DNA of 64,000 nucleotides from Streptomyces asoensis (GCF_013085465.1 NZ_CP049838.1:5270001-5334000), one strand, 5' to 3'. Positions 1-8,413 are shown, counted from the first letter of the stretch. The notes: generated from the sequence alone by a model not told the origin. Program-made: numbers and translations.

Positions 1-1404
1 GACGACCCGCAGGCGGGCCTGCTGGGCGAGACGCTCTGCCGGACCAAGTCCCCGGCCGACTGCGCGATCCGCGACCTCAACGACGGCCGCACCACCGCCA
101 AGTCCTTTCTCGGCGTCGGCTTCGGCACCGACAACGGCGGAGTGCATCTCAACTCGACCATTTTCTCCGGGGCGTTGTGGGACATCCGGGAGGACCTCGG
201 TCCCGCCCTCGCCGACCGGATCGTGTACAAGGCGCTCACCGAGTACCTCACCCCGCTCGACGGCTTCACCCAGGGACGGGACGCGGTGATCGCCGCCGCC
301 AAGGCCCTGGGCGTCGGCGGATCGGACCTCTCCGCCGTCCAGCGCGCGTTCAACGCCCATGGCATCGTGCCCAACTGGGAGCTGGCCCTCGGTGTCGACT
401 CCGAGCTGCTGCTGGAGCGCGTCAACACCTTCGACTCGCACCTGGGCGCGGGAGGCGGCTGGTGGACGGCGTCCACGTCCAACGAGGAGGGCTCCGAGGC
501 GTACTCGGTGTGGGCAGGGCGCACGGACGGCACCGGGCAGCTGAAGCTGATGAGTCCCAACGACGGCCGCTACCACGTCAACCCCGTCACCGACGGGAAG
601 ACGGTGGTGTGGCAGGCGTACAGCGCCGGTTCCGTGGCGGTCCTGGCCAGACCGCTGGCGGGCGGTCCCGTCAAGACGCTGTTCAGCGGGCGGAGCATGG
701 GGCCCGACCTCGCCGTCGAGGGCGATGTGGTGGCCTTCGACTACATGGCGCGTGCCGGGCTGCGGAACGTGGTCCACCTGAGGATGAGCGACCCGGCGAA
801 CGAGGTCCGTCTCGGTGGCGGCAGGTACCACCGGACGAGCTTCCCGTCCCTGAGCCACGGCAGGATCGCCTACCAGGAGGTCCAGCGGGTCACCCTGGCG
901 GCCACGTACGAATACAACACCCGGGTGCTGGACCTGGCGACCGGCGAGGACCGGGTGATCCAGCAGGCCGCATCAGGGACCGGCCTCGGCCCGACGGCGA
1001 TCACCGGCGGGCACGTGTACTGGCTGCTCGACGAGATCGACCAGAACGGTGTGACGACCCTGCGGCGGGCGGCGCTCGACGGCTCGGGTGTCACCGACCT
1101 CAGCCCGGAGACCGGCCCGGACGCGCTGAACGTCTCCGATGTGACGGCCTCCGAGGAGGCGGTGACGATGACCGCCCGGACGCCGGACACCCAGGTGCGC
1201 AACGCGACCCTGTCGAAGCTTTGGCAGTTCACGCCCACGTCCGGGAACGACGGCGCCGTGCGCAGGAGCCGGGTCTCGTGCAACCGGGGCGAGCAGCTCT
1301 CGGCCGCCGCGGCCTCCGGCACCCGGGTGCTGTGGCTCGACGCGACCACCGGCATCAGCGATGTGGTGACCCGGGCCCGCCCGGCGGGCACCTGCGAGGA
1401 CTGA
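1..1404 (+). CDS. M4 (thermolysin-like) metallopeptidase C-terminal part fused to a propeller-like domain, 5' end outside window
   Basis: The frame is open from base 1, so the gene starts upstream; 467 residues are visible. The first ~125 residues match the C-terminal helical domain of thermolysin-family secreted zinc proteases: DNGGVHLNS, then a block with ADRIVYKALTEYLTP and DGFTQGRDAVIAAAKALG, which in thermolysin carries the active-site histidine region and the final helices. The HExxH motif must lie upstream. After this come ~330 residues of repeated short beta-rich units of the TolB/propeller kind (ITGGHVYWLL, GTRVLWLDATTG), not normally part of an M4 enzyme. It is likely a secreted protease with an added substrate- or wall-binding propeller. 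The M4 assignment is firm; the propeller is inferred from the repeat pattern. Only about 66 bases separate it from the convergent TerB gene. Confidence 0.85.
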   Translation, partial: DDPQAGLLGETLCRTKSPADCAIRDLNDGRTTAKSFLGVGFGTDNGGVHLNSTIFSGALWDIREDLGPALADRIVYKALTEYLTPLDGFTQGRDAVIAAAKALGVGGSDLSAVQRAFNAHGIVPNWELALGVDSELLLERVNTFDSHLGAGGGWWTASTSNEEGSEAYSVWAGRTDGTGQLKLMSPNDGRYHVNPVTDGKTVVWQAYSAGSVAVLARPLAGGPVKTLFSGRSMGPDLAVEGDVVAFDYMARAGLRNVVHLRMSDPANEVRLGGGRYHRTSFPSLSHGRIAYQEVQRVTLAATYEYNTRVLDLATGEDRVIQQAASGTGLGPTAITGGHVYWLLDEIDQNGVTTLRRAALDGSGVTDLSPETGPDALNVSDVTASEEAVTMTARTPDTQVRNATLSKLWQFTPTSGNDGAVRRSRVSCNRGEQLSAAAASGTRVLWLDATTGISDVVTRARPAGTCED

Positions 1405-1470
1405 CCCGCCCCTGAAACGGGCCGTGGTGCGGGCGAACCCCTCCGGTCCCCCGCACCACCGCCACGCGGG

Positions 1471-1926
1471 TCAGAGGTCGAACTCGTGCGGCGGCAGCTC
1501 GAGGGTGAAGCACGCCTCCCGTACGACGGCCTGCTCGGTCTTGTCGAAGTCGCCGTCGGCGCCGCCGATCACGATGCCGATCTGGATGACGGCCCGCGCC
1601 TCGGCCGGCTTCTTCTTCGCCTTGGCGATCTCCTGGAGAACGCTGACCTTGCCGAAGTCGAAGTCGGTGGTCAGCTTGTTGAGGTTGTCGTCGAAGCGCC
1701 GCTGGAGATCCGTGGCGTCGAAGTTCTGAAGCACCTCGTTGGAGGCGATCAGCTGCGCCACCCGGCGTCGCTCCGCGGGGTCGATGGTGCCGTCCGCCGC
1801 CGCGACCAGGGCACACATCGCCATGCTCGCGTCGCGGAAGGCGCCGCTCTTGAGGTCGTTCTTCTTCGACACGAGCTGGGTCTGCATCGTCGACGCGGAC
1901 TCCTTGACGCGGTCCCACAGGGCCAT
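1471..1926 (-). CDS. TerB-family tellurite resistance protein
   Basis: The 151-residue protein begins MALWDRVKESASTMQ and contains ALVAAADGTIDPAERRR and GIVIGGADGDFDKTEQ, the paired acidic motifs that mark the all-helical TerB fold and are thought to bind metal. Its length matches stand-alone TerB proteins. TerB proteins sit at the inner face of the membrane in the Ter stress-response system, but no TerC/D/Z genes lie nearby, so the role here is a general one. The start at 1926 is chosen over an upstream in-frame codon because GGAG lies six bases before this ATG and the family begins with MALWD. Confidence 0.85.
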   Translation of the reverse strand: MALWDRVKESASTMQTQLVSKKNDLKSGAFRDASMAMCALVAAADGTIDPAERRRVAQLIASNEVLQNFDATDLQRRFDDNLNKLTTDFDFGKVSVLQEIAKAKKKPAEARAVIQIGIVIGGADGDFDKTEQAVVREACFTLELPPHEFDL

Positions 1927-2012
1927 GAGAACTCCAGAAGGTCGGGGCGGAGTAAGTGACTGCACAAGATCTACAGCAACGTAGAAACTAACGGCCGCCC
2001 CGATAAGTTCCC

Positions 2013-2152
2013 TCAGTCCCCCGTGCCCCGGGGCCGGTCGCCGTAGTCGCGGTTGGCGTAGTGGGCCGTGCTGCGGCCCGGGACCAACAACACGCAGCCG
2101 GGCGTCGGCACAGGTCGATGACCAGGCGCCGCGCCAAGGACTCGTGAATCAC
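2013..2152 (-). pseudogene. Possible remnant of the 3' end of an unrecognised gene
   Basis: Read on the minus strand, a frame ending in TGA at 2013-2015 has G or C at essentially every third position for about 28 codons (it reads GCVLLVPGRSTAHYANRDYG before the stop). An adjacent stretch in another frame (HESLARRLVIDL) is also codon-like, so a frameshift probably lies between them. There is no start or ribosome site and I do not recognise the family. It could be the decayed end of a gene that once lay upstream of TerB, or chance. Confidence 0.25.
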
Positions 2153-2201
2153 GGGGCCGTGAGCTGGGGCCGTGAGCTGGGGCCGAGCGCGCCCGGCCCG
2201 G

Positions 2202-3131
2202 TCAGCCGAGGCAGATCAGGCCCAACAGGCAGACGTCCGATGGCGAGGTCCCCGCGGGAGCGGTACTCGTCGAGGAGGACGAAGAGGACGACGAAGACGA
2301 AGAGGACGACGAAGACGACGAAGACGACGAATTCGAGGTGGAGTTCGAGTTCGAGTTCGACGACTTTGTGCCGTCGGTGGCAGTTGAAGCGGACGACTGC
2401 TGCTCACTCGCGCCGGTCGCGCCGCTCGTGCCGGTCGTGTCCGTCGTGCCGGCCGTGTCGGTGGGGACGGTGGCCGTTCCGTCGTAGGACGAGGTTCCGG
2501 TTCGCTGCCGGGGGACCGACGGCGTCGTGGCGGGAGAAGAGGCCAGCGAGTCCGGGTGGGTGTTCGTCGACGACTGCGCCGGGACGCTGGGCGAGGGCGA
2601 GGCCCGGTGCGCGTCGGAGCGGGTCACCGTCGGGCGGGTGTGCTCCAGGGTCGGTTCCTCGCCGCCCGCCGTGGTCGGGGTCTCCGGCACCGTGGCCGCC
2701 TGCGCCTGGTCGCCGGTCTGGCGGTCCAGCGCGGCGAAGGTCAGCCCGCCTCCGACGAGGGCGACGGCCGTCGCGACCACGGCTCGGCGCTGGTTCTTCT
2801 TCCAGCGGGCCAGCTGCCGGCGACGGGCCGCCCGCCCTTGCCGCGCGTAGGGAACGGACGGCGCGGACGGCGCCTCGGAGCCGGGCGACGAGGCGGCCGA
2901 CGTCGCGGTGTCCGCGTACGTCGCGGTGTCCGCGTACGTCGTCGACGGAGGCGTGAACCTCGGAGGCGTCGGATCCGGCATCGGAGTCGATATCCGTGTC
3001 GTCATCGCGACCCGGGCCGGGGCGATGCCGCGGTCGACCGTGACCGGCGCGATGTCCGGAGCGTAGGCGCCGCATCCAGGGCACACCAGGGCGCCGTTGA
3101 GATGCCGGCGACACGTGGAGCAGTAGTCCAT
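2202..3131 (-). CDS. Zinc-ribbon, single-pass membrane protein with long Ser/Thr-rich tail (SCO2400-like)
   Basis: The 309-residue protein starts with a CxxC...CxxC zinc ribbon (MDYCSTCRRHLNG, CPGCGAY). A Pro/Thr/Ala-rich stretch follows, then a basic patch (RRRQLARWKKNQRR) before one hydrophobic segment (VVATAVALVGGGLTFAAL, about residues 112-130). The outer part is low complexity and includes a run of more than 20 serines. This is the architecture of Streptomyces SCO2400-family proteins, whose function is unknown. The topology suggests a cytoplasmic zinc ribbon and an extended, possibly glycosylated, outer stalk. The serine run is encoded by a short tandem repeat that could vary in length between strains. 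Confidence 0.7.
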   Translation of the reverse strand: MDYCSTCRRHLNGALVCPGCGAYAPDIAPVTVDRGIAPARVAMTTRISTPMPDPTPPRFTPPSTTYADTATYADTATSAASSPGSEAPSAPSVPYARQGRAARRRQLARWKKNQRRAVVATAVALVGGGLTFAALDRQTGDQAQAATVPETPTTAGGEEPTLEHTRPTVTRSDAHRASPSPSVPAQSSTNTHPDSLASSPATTPSVPRQRTGTSSYDGTATVPTDTAGTTDTTGTSGATGASEQQSSASTATDGTKSSNSNSNSTSNSSSSSSSSSSSSSSSSSSSSTSTAPAGTSPSDVCLLGLICLG

Positions 3132-3337
3132 CTGCGGTCTTCCTACGCGGGGGTCCGATGGCCGGCAACGCTAACGAGTCGTTCGAAGGACTGTGTGCAG
3201 TCTGTGTGACGCTCCTGCACGGATCCCTTGAGGAGATGGAGCACGCAGGGGCACACACAGCGTCGCCGTCCATGAATGTGAACGGAAAACAGGTACGCGT
3301 CCCTTGACGCGCTCACGCCACGCCCCTAACTTCCGGG

Positions 3338-3351
3338 AGAAAGCGCTTTCT
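3338..3351. promoter_or_regulatory. Perfect 14-bp palindrome upstream of the pectate lyase gene
   Basis: AGAAAGCGCTTTCT lies about 43 bases before the pectate lyase start. A CG-centred palindrome of this form is the usual shape of LacI-family sugar-repressor operators, which suggests carbohydrate control of the lyase. No LacI gene is in the window, so the repressor would act from elsewhere. Confidence 0.55.
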
Positions 3352-3393
3352 GGTTCGGCCGACCCGCACTCGTTCCGTTCCTGGAGATGAATC

Positions 3394-4977
3394 ATGCAGC
3401 TGAGATCCGTCATGGCCTGCGTCAGCCTGGTGGCAGGAGCGCTCGTCGCGCTGTCCGGCACCACGGCCCAGGCGGCCACCACCACCCGCTACGAGGCCGA
3501 GACCTCCCCGGCGGTCTGCGCCGGCACCATCGACTCCGACTGGACCGGCTACTCCGGCAGCGGATTCTGCAACGGCACCAACGCGACCAGTGGATACGCC
3601 CAGTTCACCGTGAACGCGGCCACGGCCGGCACGGCGACGCTGAACGTCCGCTTCGCCAACGGCACCACCACGGCCCGCCCGGCCTCCCTGGTCGTCAACG
3701 GCACGACCGTGCAGACGCCGTCCTTCGAGGCCACCGGTGCCTGGACGACCTGGGTCACCAAGACGCTCACGGTGTCCCTCAACGCGGGCAGCAACACCGT
3801 CCGGCTCACCCCGACCACCGCGGTCGGCCTCCCCAACGTCGACTACCTGGAGGCGACGACCGCCGACAGCACCACACCCCCGGCCGGCGGCGCGCTCTAC
3901 GTCTCACCGAGCGGCACGGACGGCGCGGCCGGCACCCAGTCGGCCCCGACCACCCTCACCTCGGCGATCAGCCGGGTCACCGCGGGCGGCACGATCTACC
4001 TGCGCGGCGGGACGTACGCCCAGTCGTCGACGGTCACCGTCCCGGCGACCAGCAGCGGCACGGCGAGCGCGCTCACCACCCTGTCCGCCTACCCGGGTGA
4101 GACGCCGGTCCTCAACTTCTCGGCGCAGAGCGAGAGTTCGTCGAACCGCGGGCTCCAGCTGTTCGGCTCGTACTGGCATGTCTACGGCATCGTCGTCGAA
4201 CACGCCGGTGACAACGGGATCTACGTCGGCGGCAGTGACAACGTCATCGAGCGCACCGTCACCCGGTACAACCACGACACCGGGCTCCAGCTCGGCCGGA
4301 TCGCCTCCAGCACGCCCGCCGCGCAGTGGCCGTCCGACAACCTGATCCTCTCCGCCGAGTCGCACGACAACGCCGACTCCGACGGCGAGGACGCCGACGG
4401 CTTCGCCGCGAAGCTCACCACCGGAACCGGCAATGTCTTCCGGTACGCCGTCTCGCACCACAACATCGACGACGGCTGGGACCTCTACACCAAGACGGAC
4501 ACCGGAGCCATCGGTCCGGTGACCGTCGAGGACTCCCTCTCCTACAACAACGGCACCCTCTCCGACGGCACCGTGAACACCAACGGCGACCGCAACGGCT
4601 ACAAGCTCGGCGGCGACGACATCGCCGTCAACCACGTCGTACGGCGCAGCATCGCCTACCGCAACGGCCATCACGGGTTCACGTACAACAGCAACCCGGG
4701 CTCCATGGCCGTGTCGAACAACCTGAGCATCGACAACGCCGAGCGCAACTACTCGTGGGATGCGGGGACCTCGGTGTTCCGTACCAACACGTCCTGCCGG
4801 TACAACGCCAGCGGCTCCAACGACAAGACCATCGGCGACGCCGACAGCACCAACCAGTTCTGGACCGGCACCAACGGCTCCCGGTGCGCCTCCTCCTACG
4901 GCGGCGCCCTTGCCTGGTCCTTCGCCTCGAACGGCCAGCTGGTGGTGACACTGGGCGGCAGCAGGGTGACGCTGTAG
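3394..4977 (+). CDS. Secreted family 9 pectate lyase with N-terminal carbohydrate-binding module
   Basis: The 527-residue exported enzyme has a signal peptide at residues 1-27 ending TTAQA|AT. Residues ~33-135 form a beta-sandwich like CBM35/CBM6 (begins TTRYEAETSP). From ~145 to the end is a right-handed parallel beta-helix matching polysaccharide lyase family 9: YVSPSGTDGA, DADGFAAKLTTG, DDGWDLYTKTDTGAIGPV and GDRNGYKLGGDD are near-diagnostic of PL9 pectate or rhamnogalacturonan lyases, with the Asp cluster binding the catalytic calcium. It should cleave polygalacturonan by beta-elimination outside the cell. The gene stands alone between a candidate sugar-repressor palindrome and a strong terminator. 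Confidence 0.88.
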   Translation: MQLRSVMACVSLVAGALVALSGTTAQAATTTRYEAETSPAVCAGTIDSDWTGYSGSGFCNGTNATSGYAQFTVNAATAGTATLNVRFANGTTTARPASLVVNGTTVQTPSFEATGAWTTWVTKTLTVSLNAGSNTVRLTPTTAVGLPNVDYLEATTADSTTPPAGGALYVSPSGTDGAAGTQSAPTTLTSAISRVTAGGTIYLRGGTYAQSSTVTVPATSSGTASALTTLSAYPGETPVLNFSAQSESSSNRGLQLFGSYWHVYGIVVEHAGDNGIYVGGSDNVIERTVTRYNHDTGLQLGRIASSTPAAQWPSDNLILSAESHDNADSDGEDADGFAAKLTTGTGNVFRYAVSHHNIDDGWDLYTKTDTGAIGPVTVEDSLSYNNGTLSDGTVNTNGDRNGYKLGGDDIAVNHVVRRSIAYRNGHHGFTYNSNPGSMAVSNNLSIDNAERNYSWDAGTSVFRTNTSCRYNASGSNDKTIGDADSTNQFWTGTNGSRCASSYGGALAWSFASNGQLVVTLGGSRVTL

Positions 4978-4987
4978 CAAGCGGTCG

Positions 4988-5022
4988 GTACGGGTGCGAG
5001 GGGCCTCCCCTCGCACCCGTAC
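4988..5022. terminator. Bidirectional hairpin terminator
   Basis: A perfect 16-bp stem with a 3-base loop (GTACGGGTGCGAGGGG and its complement) sits between the convergent pectate lyase and PPOX genes. No T-run follows, as is usual in Streptomyces. Confidence 0.85.
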
Positions 5023-5049
5023 ACGGTGTCCAGCCGAGTCCAGCCGTGT

Positions 5050-5508
5050 CTAGCCGTCGATGTCGAGCGCCGTCCCGTACAGCCGGTCCACCTTCAGCCG
5101 GAGGACCACCCGGCGCTCGGCGACCTGCTGCTCCAGGAACGCGTCCTCGTCCTCGGGCCGCGCGTCCGCCGGGATCATCCCGAGCAGCTCCCGTCCGACC
5201 GCGTCACCGGGGACCGTCGTGACCCCGGAGACCTCGGCCTCGCCCTCGGCGACGGCGAACGACCACACGTCGTCGCCCGGTACGTGCAGGGCGGCATGCG
5301 GGTCGCGGCGCAGGTGCTGGACCTTGATGCGGTCGACCGTCGTCGAGAACCGCACGATCCGGGCGTCGGCGTCCCAGCTGTAGACCATCGTGGTCAGGTG
5401 CGGGTGACCGGTACGCCGGACAGTGGCGAGCGTGCCGAACCGCTGCCGTCCGAGCAGTTCGGAGAGCGCTTCGTCGGACAATGTGCGAGGTGCGGGCCCT
5501 TGAGTCAT
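5050..5508 (-). CDS. PPOX-class F420- or flavin-dependent oxidoreductase
   Basis: The 152-residue single-domain split beta-barrel protein is related to pyridoxamine 5'-phosphate oxidase. Characteristic parts are the N-terminal RQRFGTLATVRRTGHPHLT, the strand DADARIVRFSTTVDRIKVQHLRRDP (which contributes to cofactor phosphate binding in the family), and the C-terminal RVVLRLKVDRLYG. Actinobacterial proteins of this length and pattern usually bind deazaflavin F420 and reduce small molecules. The substrate cannot be read from sequence. It is monocistronic and convergent with the pectate lyase gene. Confidence 0.8.
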   Translation of the reverse strand: MTQGPAPRTLSDEALSELLGRQRFGTLATVRRTGHPHLTTMVYSWDADARIVRFSTTVDRIKVQHLRRDPHAALHVPGDDVWSFAVAEGEAEVSGVTTVPGDAVGRELLGMIPADARPEDEDAFLEQQVAERRVVLRLKVDRLYGTALDIDG

Positions 5509-5626
5509 GCCGTGATCAACTCCCTTGACCCCTTGGGTATTTCAATTCACCTGATGGCTCCGTCGGGGATCCTGTGACGGACGGGGCGTTCAAAAAGGGG
5601 TGGACGCCCCCGGGATACTGGTTGTC

Positions 5627-5911
5627 ATGGCCGTCACCCAGCAGCTTGCCCGAGTCTCTGCGGAGTATCTCGCCGACTGCCGGACACACGCCGAGGAGTC
5701 CTTCGAAGGCGATCACCAGTGCAACCCGCCGGCGGCCGACTGCCTCGACCTGGACCGGGCGCCGGCCATGCTGGAACGTGTCTGCGAGATCGCCGGAGTC
5801 GGCGAATTGCACCTCGCCGTGCTCAGGCGGGCCACCAACGGCGGTGTGGCGATGCTGCCACTCGACAGTGATCGGCGGGGGCGGGTATGTCGGCACAGTT
5901 GTTCACCTTGA
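5627..5911 (+). pseudogene. Truncated DUF1877 (YfbM-like) gene
   Basis: The start MAVTQQLARVSAEYLADCR and the following CLDLDRAPAMLERV and AVLRRATNGG match the N-terminal third of DUF1877 proteins, common in Streptomyces and normally around 160-220 residues. Here homology stops near residue 82 (about base 5870) and an unrelated 12-residue tail (RRGRVCRHSC) leads to a stop inside the next gene. The frame is otherwise clean, so the loss looks like a deletion that joined the 5' part of this gene to the promoterless start of the next one. It is probably non-functional. Confidence 0.6.
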
Positions 5912-6432
5912 TCGGTGTGCTGGTCGGGGCGGCGGCCTCGTACGTCGGTGGGGCCCTGATGGAGCGGGCCCGATGGCGGCGCCAGCTCACCACGAGGTGG
6001 GACGAACACCGTCTGGACTGCTATCTGCGCTATGCCGACGCGGTGAAGCGGTTCACGTCACTGGCGGGCCGGCTGGCGGCGGGGAAGGGCCTTTTCCCTC
6101 TTCCTCAGCCACTCGCCGAGGAAGCCGGTCTGGAGCTGATGGCGGAAGTCGAACTGGAGCGCGGCTACGCCTTCGAGGCCGTCCTCCTCATGGGCGACGC
6201 GGAAACCATCTCGGCGGCCAGAGCGCTTCAGCGCCACGCCTGGGTCCTGGAACAGTTCGTTCGCGACATGCGCCCCGGCACACCGGACGACTGGATGAAG
6301 GCGTTCCGTGAGTTCCAGGAGAAGCGCGACGAGTTCTACGTAGCCGCCCGCGACAGCCTGGGCGTGCACGCCAAGTTCCGGCTGCGCTCGGACGATCCCG
6401 CCCTCCTCGCCACCGATCCCCGCCATATGTAG
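5887..6432 (+). CDS. Conserved hypothetical protein with one N-terminal membrane anchor
   Basis: The 181-residue protein begins with a hydrophobic helix (LFTLIGVLVGAAASYVGGAL) and a basic stop-transfer patch (ERARWRRQL), then a long amphipathic alpha-helical domain rich in Glu, Arg and Ala. No catalytic motif is evident. Small anchored helical proteins of this kind are common in Streptomyces and unassigned. It overlaps the 3' end of the truncated DUF1877 frame, so it is probably now transcribed from that gene's promoter. Confidence 0.65.
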   Translation: MSAQLFTLIGVLVGAAASYVGGALMERARWRRQLTTRWDEHRLDCYLRYADAVKRFTSLAGRLAAGKGLFPLPQPLAEEAGLELMAEVELERGYAFEAVLLMGDAETISAARALQRHAWVLEQFVRDMRPGTPDDWMKAFREFQEKRDEFYVAARDSLGVHAKFRLRSDDPALLATDPRHM

Positions 6433-6494
6433 ACGATCCCCGGCTACGGGTCGTCGAGGCGGGGCTTCGAGGCGTTCGGCCTCGCGGGTGCCGG

Positions 6495-7154
6495 TCAGTT
6501 CGCCGACGGGCCGGTCAGGGAGTCGAGTTCGGCTGTGAAGAGCAGGGTCGGGTCGAAGCCCATTCCGGTGAAGTGGCCCGCCAGTTCGAGGGACAGGACG
6601 CCGTGCAGGCGGGTCCAGCAGGTCAGGGCCCGCTGGAGGGCGGCGGGCGGGGCGGCGTGGCCGTTCGTCCACTGGTCGCCGAGGCCTTCGAGGTGGGTGG
6701 CGAGCGGGGTCGGCGGACCGTCGGCGGGCAGGTCGGCGCAGGCGTCGAGCAGGGCCGTCATGATCTCGGACGCGATCGTGGTGACGTCGTCGGGCGCGTG
6801 GTAGCCCGGGACGGGTGTGCCGTAGACGAGGAAGTACCGGTGGGGATCGTCCAGCGCCCAGTCGCGCAGTGTGTGGGCCAGTCCGGTCAGGCCGCCGCCG
6901 GCGGCCGAGGTGGTGCGGAAGGCGTCGGCGAGGCTTCGGTACGCGTCCCGGACGAGCTCGGTGATCAGCTCGTCGCGGCCGGCGAAGTACCGGTACAGCG
7001 CGGGTCCGCTCATCCCCATCTGCTTGGCGATCGCGTTGAGGGAGAGCGCCGACGCCCCCGCCGTGGCGATCTGCTCCCACGCGCGCTCCTTGACCTCCGC
7101 ACGCACCTGGGCGCGATAGCGCTCCCGCGGGGTCGTCGTGCCCGTCTCGGCCAT
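6495..7154 (-). CDS. TetR/AcrR-family transcriptional repressor
   Basis: The 219-residue regulator has an N-terminal helix-turn-helix (ATAGASALSLNAIAKQMGMS, then GPALYRYFAGRDELI, residues ~28-65) typical of TetR proteins and a helical ligand-binding C-terminal domain resembling TetR_C_33 (WTRLHGVLSLELAGHFTGMG). It is transcribed divergently from a zinc-independent dehydrogenase, with 151 bases between them that hold a promoter and dyad repeats overlapping its -10. The obvious inference is that it represses the dehydrogenase and itself and responds to that enzyme's substrate. The ATG at 7154 is preferred over a GTG at 7181 because GGAGAGG lies upstream of it. Confidence 0.85.
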   Translation of the reverse strand: MAETGTTTPRERYRAQVRAEVKERAWEQIATAGASALSLNAIAKQMGMSGPALYRYFAGRDELITELVRDAYRSLADAFRTTSAAGGGLTGLAHTLRDWALDDPHRYFLVYGTPVPGYHAPDDVTTIASEIMTALLDACADLPADGPPTPLATHLEGLGDQWTNGHAAPPAALQRALTCWTRLHGVLSLELAGHFTGMGFDPTLLFTAELDSLTGPSAN

Positions 7155-7232
7155 GGCCTGCCGCCACCTCTCCGCTCTCACGCACTCGCGTCTACATCCC
7201 CAAGATTTAGTTAGAGGCTATCACGAAGGTTA

Positions 7233-7276
7233 TTGACACTCTCCTTGGATCTGCGTTACAACTTCTAACGAACGCA
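7233..7276 (+). promoter_or_regulatory. Promoter and overlapping dyad operator of the dehydrogenase gene
   Basis: TTGACA at 7233-7238 and TACAAC at 7257-7262 are separated by 18 bases. Two nested inverted repeats cover the -10: CGTTA (7254-7258) with TAACG (7266-7270), and TGCGTT (7252-7257) with AACGCA (7271-7276). A repressor bound there would block polymerase, which fits the divergent TetR gene. Confidence 0.6.
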
Positions 7277-7305
7277 AGCACAAGTAACGCTCACTGGAGG
7301 TCGTC

Positions 7306-8337
7306 ATGAACGCCGAGGGACTCGTCGAGGTCGTCCTGCCGGGCAAGGTCGAGCCGGAAGGGCTGCGGATCCGGCACGGAGCCGTCCCCACCCCGGGCCC
7401 CGGGCAGGTGCTGATCCGGATGGAGGCGACCGGGGTCTCCTTCGCCGAACAGCAGATGCGCCGCGGCCGCTACTACGACCAGCCGCCGTTCCCCTTCGTC
7501 CCCGGCTACGACCTGGTCGGCACGGTGCTGACGACCGGTGAGGGCGTCGAGCCCGGCCTGGCCGGCACCCGGGTGGCCGCACTGCTCAAGGTCGGCGGCT
7601 GGTCCAGCCATGTGCTCGTCGACGCCGCCGACGTGGTGCCGGTGCCCGTCGGGATCGACGCGGCGGAGGCGGAGACCCTGGTGCTCAACGGCATCACCGC
7701 CTGGCAGATGCTGCACCGCAAGGCACGGGTCCGCGCGGGCGGCACCATCGTCGTGCACGGCGCCAACGGTGGCGTCGGCTCGGTCCTGGTCCAGCTGGCC
7801 CGGGCCGCCGGCATGCGGGTGATCGGCACGGCGTCCACGCGCCACCACGACGCCCTGCGCCAACAGGGAGTCACCCCCGTCGACTACCGCACCGACAACC
7901 TGGCCGCGCGGATCCGCGAACTCGCCCCCGGTGGCGTGGACGCCGTCTTCGACCACGTCGGCGGCCGGGGCATCGTCGACTCCTGGCGCCTGCTCGCCCC
8001 CGGCGGCACGCTCGTCTCGTACGGCACCGCCTCCACGCGGGACGACGAGGGGTCCAAGCAGTGGCCGGTGCTGAAGCTGCTCGGCCGGCTGTGGCTGTGG
8101 AACGCGCTGCCCAACCGTCGCCGCGCCTACTTCTTCAACGTCTGGGCCGGCCGCGCCCTGGCCAAGAACCGCTTCCGCGCCCGCCTGCGGAGCGACCTCA
8201 CCGAGCTCTTCGCCGCCCTCCAGCGCGGTGATGTGACGCCCCGGATCGCGGCCCGGCTCCCGCTCACCGAGGTCGCCGAGGCCCTCCGTCTGGCCGAGTC
8301 CGGAACGGTCGCGGGCAAGGTCGTCCTCCACCCGTAG
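7306..8337 (+). CDS. Medium-chain dehydrogenase/reductase (quinone-oxidoreductase-like)
   Basis: The 343-residue protein has the MDR fold: an N-terminal GroES-like domain (PGPGQVLIRMEATGVSFAEQQMRRG, read in two parts) and a Rossmann domain with the nucleotide-binding motif HGANGGVGSVLVQLA near residue 150. The cysteine and histidine ligands for catalytic zinc are absent, which points to the NADPH:quinone oxidoreductase or enoyl-reductase branch. Near the end it carries LPLTEVAEALRLAESGTVAGK, the standard MDR C-terminus. A good GGAGG site precedes the ATG. Control by the adjacent TetR protein is likely. Confidence 0.85.
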   Translation: MNAEGLVEVVLPGKVEPEGLRIRHGAVPTPGPGQVLIRMEATGVSFAEQQMRRGRYYDQPPFPFVPGYDLVGTVLTTGEGVEPGLAGTRVAALLKVGGWSSHVLVDAADVVPVPVGIDAAEAETLVLNGITAWQMLHRKARVRAGGTIVVHGANGGVGSVLVQLARAAGMRVIGTASTRHHDALRQQGVTPVDYRTDNLAARIRELAPGGVDAVFDHVGGRGIVDSWRLLAPGGTLVSYGTASTRDDEGSKQWPVLKLLGRLWLWNALPNRRRAYFFNVWAGRALAKNRFRARLRSDLTELFAALQRGDVTPRIAARLPLTEVAEALRLAESGTVAGKVVLHP

Positions 8338-8413
8338 GGGGCCTTCACCCGTAGGCGTCCTCCGCCCGTGTCTGGGGGCGCTCGCACCCCGCGCCCCGCG
8401 CCCCGTACTCCTC

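Noticed and set aside
2270..2345. Acidic repeat reading frames on the plus strand
   Set aside because: They are the complement of the serine-run codons of the minus-strand zinc-ribbon protein.
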